DNA of 17,070 bases from an uncultured bacterium (lineage in GTDB: Bacteria; Planctomycetota; Phycisphaerae; Phycisphaerales; SM1A02): positions 1 to 17,070 of the forward strand of contig CAIOTP010000070.1 of assembly GCA_903861235.1 (NCBI GenBank). Direction: 5' to 3'. Positions within the stretch are counted from its first letter, which is position 1; each line of letters opens with the position of its first letter. The position numbers and the translations under genes were made by a program. This document shows positions 13,570-17,070 of the stretch, in pieces. Below the pieces are notes generated by a model. It made no database searches and was not told the DNA's origin. It was given only the letters and a program-made list of their open reading frames with translations.

Positions 13570-15504
13570 GTGTCCGGCGTCCACCACGCGCACGACCCTT
13601 CCGCCGAAGCCGACGAGGGCGAAGGCGGCGTCGGCGGGTTGCTGGTGCCCGCGGCCGCGGGCCTGTGCCTGGCCGTCGCCTGGTGCCTGCAGCGTGAGTG
13701 GATTCAGGGCCCGTGGGAGGTGCAGCGGCTGCTGTTCGTGGCGGCCTACCTGATCGCGGGCACCGAGGCGTTCGTCCGCGGTGTCCGCATGGCGGTCCGA
13801 CTGCATCTGGACGTGGACTTCCTCATGGTGGTGGCGGCGGTCGGCGCCGCCTGGATCGGCCGCTGGGTGGATGGCGGCCTGCTGCTCTTCCTGTTCGCGC
13901 TGGGCAACGCGCTGGAGCACTACGCCATGGGCCAGGCGCGGAAGGCGATCCGCGCGCTCGGGCAGTTGGCGCCTCGCGTGGCGCGCCGCCGCACCTCCTC
14001 CGGCGAGGAGGAGGTTCCCGTGGAGCGGCTGGCGCTGGGCGACGTGGTGCTGGTGCGTCCCGGCGAACGGCTGCCCGCCGACGGCGAGGTTCTGGCCGGA
14101 TCGGGGGCCGTGGACCAGAGCCCGATCACCGGGGAGAGCGTGCCTGTGGAGAAGACGCCGGGCGACGAGGTCTTCGCCGGCACCGTGAACGGCGACGGCA
14201 GCCTGGAGGTCTCCGTCACGCGGCGTGCCGAGGACTCCACCATGGCCCGCATGATCCGCCTGGTGGAGGAGGCGCAGCACCAGAAGGGACGAACGCAGCG
14301 CGCCGCGGAGCGGTTCACCGCCATCTACGTGCCCTGCGTGGTCGCAGGCACGGTGGCGGCCATGGCCCTTCCCCCGCTCCTGGGCTGGCTGCCCTTCGAG
14401 GAATCGCTCCTTCGGGCCATCGCCATGCTCGTGGGGGCCAGTCCCTGCGCACTGGCCATCAGCACCCCGGCCGCCGTGCTGGCCGGCGTGGCCCGCGCCG
14501 CACGATCGGGCGTGCTGATCAAGGGTGGACTGCACCTGGAGAGTCTGGCCGAGATCCGCGCGCTGGCCATGGACAAGACCGGCACCATCACCGCAGGCCG
14601 GCCCGTGGTGGCCGCGGTGGTGCCGGCGCCGGGCGTGGAGCAGGCCAGGCTGTTCGCCCTGGCCGCCGCTCTCGAGCGTCGCAGCGAGCATCCGATCGCG
14701 CACGCCGTGGTGGCGGCCGCCGAGAACGCCCCGCGCCTGGAGGCCACCGACGTGAGCGCCATCCGCGGCAAGGGCCTGCAGGGTGTGCTCGAGGGGCGCG
14801 TGCTCGAGGCAGGGTCGCCGCGCCTGCTGGCCGAGCGAGGCACCCCGGTCACCCCAGAGATCCAGGCGCGGATCGAGGCGCTGGACCGCGAGGGTCACAC
14901 CATCGTGGCGGTCATCCACGGCGGCGTGCTGCAGGGCGCCATCGCGCTCAGCGACCGGCCGCGTCCCGAGGCCGAGCGTGCCATCCGTCGACTGCACCAG
15001 CTGGGGGTGCGGCCGGTGATCATGCTCACGGGCGATCGCCGTGCGGTGGCCGAGCAGGTCGGTCGAGCCGTGGGTGTGGACCAGGTCCAGGCCGAGCTGC
15101 TGCCCGAGGACAAGATCGAGCATGTCCGTTCGCTGCTGCAGCGGCACGGCGCCATCGCCATGGTCGGCGACGGCGTGAACGCCGCACCGGCGCTGGCCAT
15201 GGCCACCGTGGGCGTGGCCATGGGCCGCGGGGGCACCGACGTGGCCCTGGAAGCCGCGGACGTGGCGCTGATGGCGGACGACCTGGATCGCATCCCCTTC
15301 GCCGTGGCCCTGGCCCGTTTCGCCCGGTCGGTCATCCGTCAGAACGTGCTGGTGAGCATGGGCATGGTGCTGCTGCTCATCCCGCTCACGCTCACGGGTC
15401 TGGTCAACACCACGCTGGCCGTGATCATGCACGAGGGCAGCACCGTGGCGGTGGTGATCAACGGCCTCAGGCTGCTGGCCTGGCGCGATCGGCCTCAGGC
15501 GTAG
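13570..15504 (+). CDS. P1B-4-type heavy-metal transporting ATPase
   Basis: The product is 644 aa, an inner-membrane P-type ATPase that exports a transition metal. Motifs: actuator TGES (187-190), SPC in a transmembrane helix (291-293) in place of the CPC of copper pumps, phosphorylated D335 in DKTGT, the HP dipeptide H374-P375 in SEHPIAHA, GDGVN (533-537) and HEGST (621-625). SPC plus HEG(S/G)T defines the P1B-4 group (CoaT, CtpD, PfeT/FrvA), which export Co, Fe(II), Zn or Cd; which one applies here is unresolved. There is no N-terminal HMA metal-binding domain, only a short tail with HHAHD (residues 5-9) that could bind metal. The GTG start at 13570 is weakly supported and no strong Shine-Dalgarno precedes it. 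No metal-sensing regulator gene adjoins. The 3' end overlaps the convergent malic enzyme gene by 10 bp. Confidence 0.9.
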   Translation: MSGVHHAHDPSAEADEGEGGVGGLLVPAAAGLCLAVAWCLQREWIQGPWEVQRLLFVAAYLIAGTEAFVRGVRMAVRLHLDVDFLMVVAAVGAAWIGRWVDGGLLLFLFALGNALEHYAMGQARKAIRALGQLAPRVARRRTSSGEEEVPVERLALGDVVLVRPGERLPADGEVLAGSGAVDQSPITGESVPVEKTPGDEVFAGTVNGDGSLEVSVTRRAEDSTMARMIRLVEEAQHQKGRTQRAAERFTAIYVPCVVAGTVAAMALPPLLGWLPFEESLLRAIAMLVGASPCALAISTPAAVLAGVARAARSGVLIKGGLHLESLAEIRALAMDKTGTITAGRPVVAAVVPAPGVEQARLFALAAALERRSEHPIAHAVVAAAENAPRLEATDVSAIRGKGLQGVLEGRVLEAGSPRLLAERGTPVTPEIQARIEALDREGHTIVAVIHGGVLQGAIALSDRPRPEAERAIRRLHQLGVRPVIMLTGDRRAVAEQVGRAVGVDQVQAELLPEDKIEHVRSLLQRHGAIAMVGDGVNAAPALAMATVGVAMGRGGTDVALEAADVALMADDLDRIPFAVALARFARSVIRQNVLVSMGMVLLLIPLTLTGLVNTTLAVIMHEGSTVAVVINGLRLLAWRDRPQA

Positions 15505-17070
15505 CTGGGGTCGTAGACCTGGGCGCGAAGCCAGGCGCCGATGTCCGCCGGCCGCGGCACCCGGGCCAGGCCGCGGTCGAAGATGAGCGTGGCCACGTCG
15601 ACCGCTTCGTTCACCAGCGTGGGGTGGATCTCGGCCACGGGCGGGTAGATCAGGCCCACGCGCAGGTCCTCCTCCGTCACCTGGGCGGCCAGGCTCTCGG
15701 CCGCGCGGAGGAACATCTCGTCGGTCACCCGGGTGGCCTGCGTGCAGTACACCGCCATGCCCACCGCGGGATAGATGTAGACGTTGTTGCCCTGCCCGGG
15801 CACGAAGAGCTTGCCGCGGTGATGCAGGGGCGGAAACGGACTGCCGCTGGCGAAGATCGCCCGTCCGTCGGAATGCTCGATCGCGTCGCGCGCCGTGCAC
15901 TCGCTCCGCGAGGTCGGGTTCGAATACGGGAAGATCACCGGCCGCTCGTTCAAGCGGGCCATCTCGCGGATCACCTCGTGCGTGAAGGCCCCCGCCACGG
16001 TGCTCACGCCCACGATCGCGCTGGGCTTCACGGCACGGACCACCTCCAGCAGCTCGCGCATGGGCGGGTTCGAATGCGCATACCGCTGCTGATGCTCGGT
16101 GAGCCCCGGCGTGGAGGGGGTGACCAGCCCCTTGGAGTTCATCAGGAAGCATCGGGCCTGCGCCTCCGCCATGGGGAGACCCTCGCGCGTCATCTGCAGG
16201 CAGCAGAGGTCCGCGATGCCGATCGCCGCGCTGCCCGCCCCGTAGAACACGATCCGGTGGTCGCGCAGCCGGTCGCCTCGGATGCGGCAGGCGCCCAGCA
16301 TGCCTGCCACGGCCACCGCGGCCGTGCCCTGGATGTCGTCGTTGAAGCAGCACACGCGCTCGCGGTAGCGGTCCAGCAAGGGGATCGCCGTGCGGTTGGT
16401 GAAGTCCTCGAACTGGATGCAGCACCGCGGGAACACCTGCTGCACCGCCTGCACGAACTCCTCCACGAACGCGTCATATTCCGGGCCGGCCACGCGCCGG
16501 TGCCGCAGGCCCGGGTACAGCGGATCCTCCAGGAACGCCTCGTTGTTGGTGCCCACGTCCAGGGTGACCGGCAGCGTGCAGTGCGGGGGCACGCCACCGA
16601 AGGCGGAGTAGAGCGCCAGCTTGCCGATGGGGATGCCCATCCCGCAGACGCCCTGGTCACCCAGGCCAAGGATGCGCTCGCCTTCCGTGACCACGATCAG
16701 GCGCACGTCCTCCTCGGGCCAGTTCTCCAGCACCTGCCGCACGCGTCCGCGTCGGTTCAGCCCCACGTACAGGCCCCGCGGGCGCCGCAGGATGTGGCCG
16801 AACTTCTGGCACGCCTCGCCCACGGTGGGCGTGTAGACCAGGGGCATGAGTTCCGCGGGCTCCTGACGAAGCAGCATGTAGAACAGCCGCTCGTTGTGGT
16901 CGGCCAGCTCGTTCAGGTAGACGTACTTGTCCAGATCCGTGGTGCACTGCTGCAGCTGACGCCGCACCCGCAGCACCTGGGCCTCCGGCGAAGCCACCCC
17001 GTCGGGCAGCAGGCCCTGAAGGCCCAGCGCCTCGCGCTCGTGGTCGGTGAAGGCCGTGCCCTTGTTCACC
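15495..17070 (-). CDS. maeA: Malic enzyme (NAD(P)-dependent, MaeA/ME2 class), N terminus cut by the window edge
   Basis: At least 524 aa are present. The enzyme oxidatively decarboxylates malate to pyruvate and CO2, in the cytoplasm. Numbered from base 17069: VYTPTVG with catalytic Y79, GMGIPIGK with K150, metal ligands E221 and D222 in QFEDF, D245 in CFNDDIQGT, then the nucleotide-binding GAGSAAIGIAD and the conserved SNPTSRSE and FVPGQGNNVYIYP. These match the large single-domain class of mitochondrial ME2 and E. coli MaeA, not the MaeB type with a fused phosphotransacetylase-like domain. The first visible residues read (V)NKGTAFT; in homologues this motif follows about 20 or more residues, so the GTG at the edge is probably an internal valine and the true start is beyond the window. 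NAD versus NADP preference is not settled. Its 3' end overlaps the convergent ATPase gene by 10 bp. Confidence 0.92.
   Translation of the reverse strand, partial: VNKGTAFTDHEREALGLQGLLPDGVASPEAQVLRVRRQLQQCTTDLDKYVYLNELADHNERLFYMLLRQEPAELMPLVYTPTVGEACQKFGHILRRPRGLYVGLNRRGRVRQVLENWPEEDVRLIVVTEGERILGLGDQGVCGMGIPIGKLALYSAFGGVPPHCTLPVTLDVGTNNEAFLEDPLYPGLRHRRVAGPEYDAFVEEFVQAVQQVFPRCCIQFEDFTNRTAIPLLDRYRERVCCFNDDIQGTAAVAVAGMLGACRIRGDRLRDHRIVFYGAGSAAIGIADLCCLQMTREGLPMAEAQARCFLMNSKGLVTPSTPGLTEHQQRYAHSNPPMRELLEVVRAVKPSAIVGVSTVAGAFTHEVIREMARLNERPVIFPYSNPTSRSECTARDAIEHSDGRAIFASGSPFPPLHHRGKLFVPGQGNNVYIYPAVGMAVYCTQATRVTDEMFLRAAESLAAQVTEEDLRVGLIYPPVAEIHPTLVNEAVDVATLIFDRGLARVPRPADIGAWLRAQVYDPSYA

Noticed and set aside
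13432..16425. 997-codon minus-strand open frame across the ATPase and malic enzyme region
   Set aside because: It is antisense to the ATPase and out of frame with the malic enzyme, has low-complexity composition and no recognisable domain. It is a GC shadow.
17067..17069. GTG at the window edge as the malic enzyme start
   Set aside because: The NKGTAFT motif is preceded by about 20 or more residues in homologues, so this GTG is probably an internal valine and the gene continues past the window.
1..17070. Defence system, prophage, insertion sequence, CRISPR array or tRNA
   Set aside because: No transposase, integrase, regularly spaced repeat array or cloverleaf-like segment was recognised. 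Every sizeable open frame on the coding strand is explained by the listed genes.

Overview
The window (17,070 bp, strongly GC-rich, tightly packed) looks like a bacterial chromosome segment from the Planctomycetota, probably a Phycisphaerales-like lineage. The main clue is the C-terminal tandem dockerin-like EF-hand repeat (DLDGxGxVxAGDIGxLLLxFG type) on two secreted proteins, a hallmark of exoproteins in that group. The taxon is an inference; there is no rRNA or other marker gene here. I see no tRNA, rRNA, CRISPR, insertion sequence, integrase or attachment site, and no gene-free stretch longer than 84 bp.

Left part, plus strand (1-7008): the 3' end of an HD-GYP cyclic-di-GMP phosphodiesterase; a secreted protein of unknown function ending in two dockerin-like repeats; then a compact run of nagZ (beta-N-acetylhexosaminidase), a secreted multidomain GH57-type alpha-glucan-active enzyme (signal peptide, GH57, Gly11 linker, CBM25-like starch-binding module, unassigned domain, two dockerin-like repeats) and a SYLF/Ysc84-type lipoprotein. 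The last three are 8 nt apart or overlap by 4 nt, so they are probably co-transcribed. The theme is extracellular polysaccharide and cell-envelope turnover.

Middle, minus strand (7010-11147): an apparent four-gene operon read right to left: aguB (N-carbamoylputrescine amidase), aguA (agmatine deiminase), an N-terminally anchored alpha/beta hydrolase and a ThrE-family transporter. The first three junctions are two ATGA 4-nt overlaps followed by a 21-nt gap. AguA plus AguB make putrescine from agmatine; the transporter could export an amino acid or polyamine-related compound, which is speculative. A small four-helix membrane protein (DUF6804-like) is divergent from aguB across 54 bp.

Right part (11535-17070): a minus-strand pair, a stand-alone CoaC/Dfp-type flavoprotein overlapping by 4 nt a secreted seven-bladed FG-GAP beta-propeller; a plus-strand P1B-4-type metal-exporting ATPase (SPC and HEGST motifs); and a malic enzyme of the MaeA/ME2 class on the minus strand, whose N terminus runs off the window and whose 3' end overlaps that of the ATPase by 10 bp.

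No clear defence system, mobile element or obviously new machinery is visible. The points most worth following are the aguB-aguA-hydrolase-thrE operon, the flavoprotein/propeller pair with its altered PxMN motif, and the secreted dockerin-bearing GH57 enzyme.
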